Positions 51,188-51,364 of a stretch of DNA of 51,364 nucleotides are shown here, piece by piece. Position 1 is the first letter of the stretch; every line of letters starts with the position of its first letter. Under the pieces are notes generated by a model that saw only the letters and a list, made by a program, of their open reading frames with translations, was not told the origin of the DNA and made no database searches. The translations under genes were made by a program, and so were the position numbers. Origin of the DNA: Chloroflexota bacterium. GTDB lineage: Bacteria > Chloroflexota > Anaerolineae > Caldilineales > Caldilineaceae. The stretch is taken from the NCBI GenBank assembly GCA_026389895.1, contig JAPLGZ010000307.1:1-51364 (forward strand), written 5' to 3'.

Positions 51188-51364
51188 CTTCAGTTCCTCC
51201 CTGTCATAATTGAGAATGATTGGGGCCAGATTGTTGGCGCTGCCAAGAATTGCGCAGTGGCGCGTTCTGGTTTGCACATGGTGGAAGCAAGCTGAGAACT
51301 TGCCTATGCGATAATCAAGCGTGCCCGTGTAGTATAGGTGAAAATAGCCAAATATGCTATATCG

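Noticed and set aside
1-51364. tRNA, rRNA or CRISPR array anywhere in the window
   Set aside because: Reading the intergenic stretches showed no cloverleaf with CCA-adjacent acceptor, no rRNA-like segment and no regularly spaced direct repeats.

Overview
The window looks like a chromosomal stretch from a Chloroflexota bacterium (Anaerolineae/Caldilineae-like). This is inferred from gene content, not from a phylogenetic test: an actinobacterial/Chloroflexota-type polyphosphate glucokinase, RsbR-S-T stressosome genes beside PAS/GAF-rich kinases, cyanobacterial-style Rcp1 receivers, a sortase-type LPxTG surface protein, ATPase-less sugar ABC operons with Gfo/Idh/MocA oxidoreductases, and many palindromic intergenic repeats. 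No rRNA, tRNA, CRISPR array, transposase or phage gene was recognised.

Region 1 (1-25.1 kb, all minus strand) is a very dense signalling island. In transcription order it holds a REC-PAS-GAF-PAS histidine kinase (22610-25108), an Rcp1-type receiver (21973-22431), a NarL-type receiver without a DNA-binding domain (21394-21816), the stressosome genes rsbR, rsbS and rsbT, a fused RsbT-like ATPase/SpoIIE phosphatase (RsbX-like), a hybrid kinase whose N-terminus is again an RsbT-like ATPase, a REC-PAS-PAS kinase broken by a one-base frameshift, a 2415-residue CheB-CheR-PAS-GAF kinase, a 1255-residue PAS/GAF kinase, a second Rcp1-type receiver and a REC-HisKA_3 kinase. Four kinases share almost the same C-terminal catalytic core. 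This suggests paralogous expansion and a many-inputs, few-receivers network around a stressosome. No sigma factor or RsbU/V/W gene is seen, so the stressosome output is probably the neighbouring two-component proteins. Several catalytic positions are altered: the CheB nucleophile, the acidic residue after the kinase histidine, and a receiver phospho-aspartate.

Region 2 (25.5-31.4 kb) has envelope and stress genes: a ferritin-like protein, an LPxTG-anchored Thr/Glu/Pro-rich surface protein, a YihY/BrkB membrane protein and two overlapping AI-2E-family transporters.

Region 3 (31.7-47.6 kb) is central and sugar metabolism: split transketolase, two Gfo/Idh/MocA dehydrogenases, a deacetylase-fold protein with an N-terminal GATase-like domain, an AAA/DUF4143 ATPase, a sugar ABC importer (binding protein and two permeases, no ATPase) with a clear sigma-70 type promoter, a soluble transhydrogenase, polyphosphate glucokinase and a DegT-type aminotransferase.

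Region 4 (47.7-51.2 kb) holds a two-gene cassette resembling a small toxin plus immunity protein, and an SsuABC/TauABC-like ABC importer.

Intergenic DNA throughout carries inverted repeats of several families, including one with a perfect 35-bp inverted repeat. They look like MITE/REP-like elements, some doubling as terminators.
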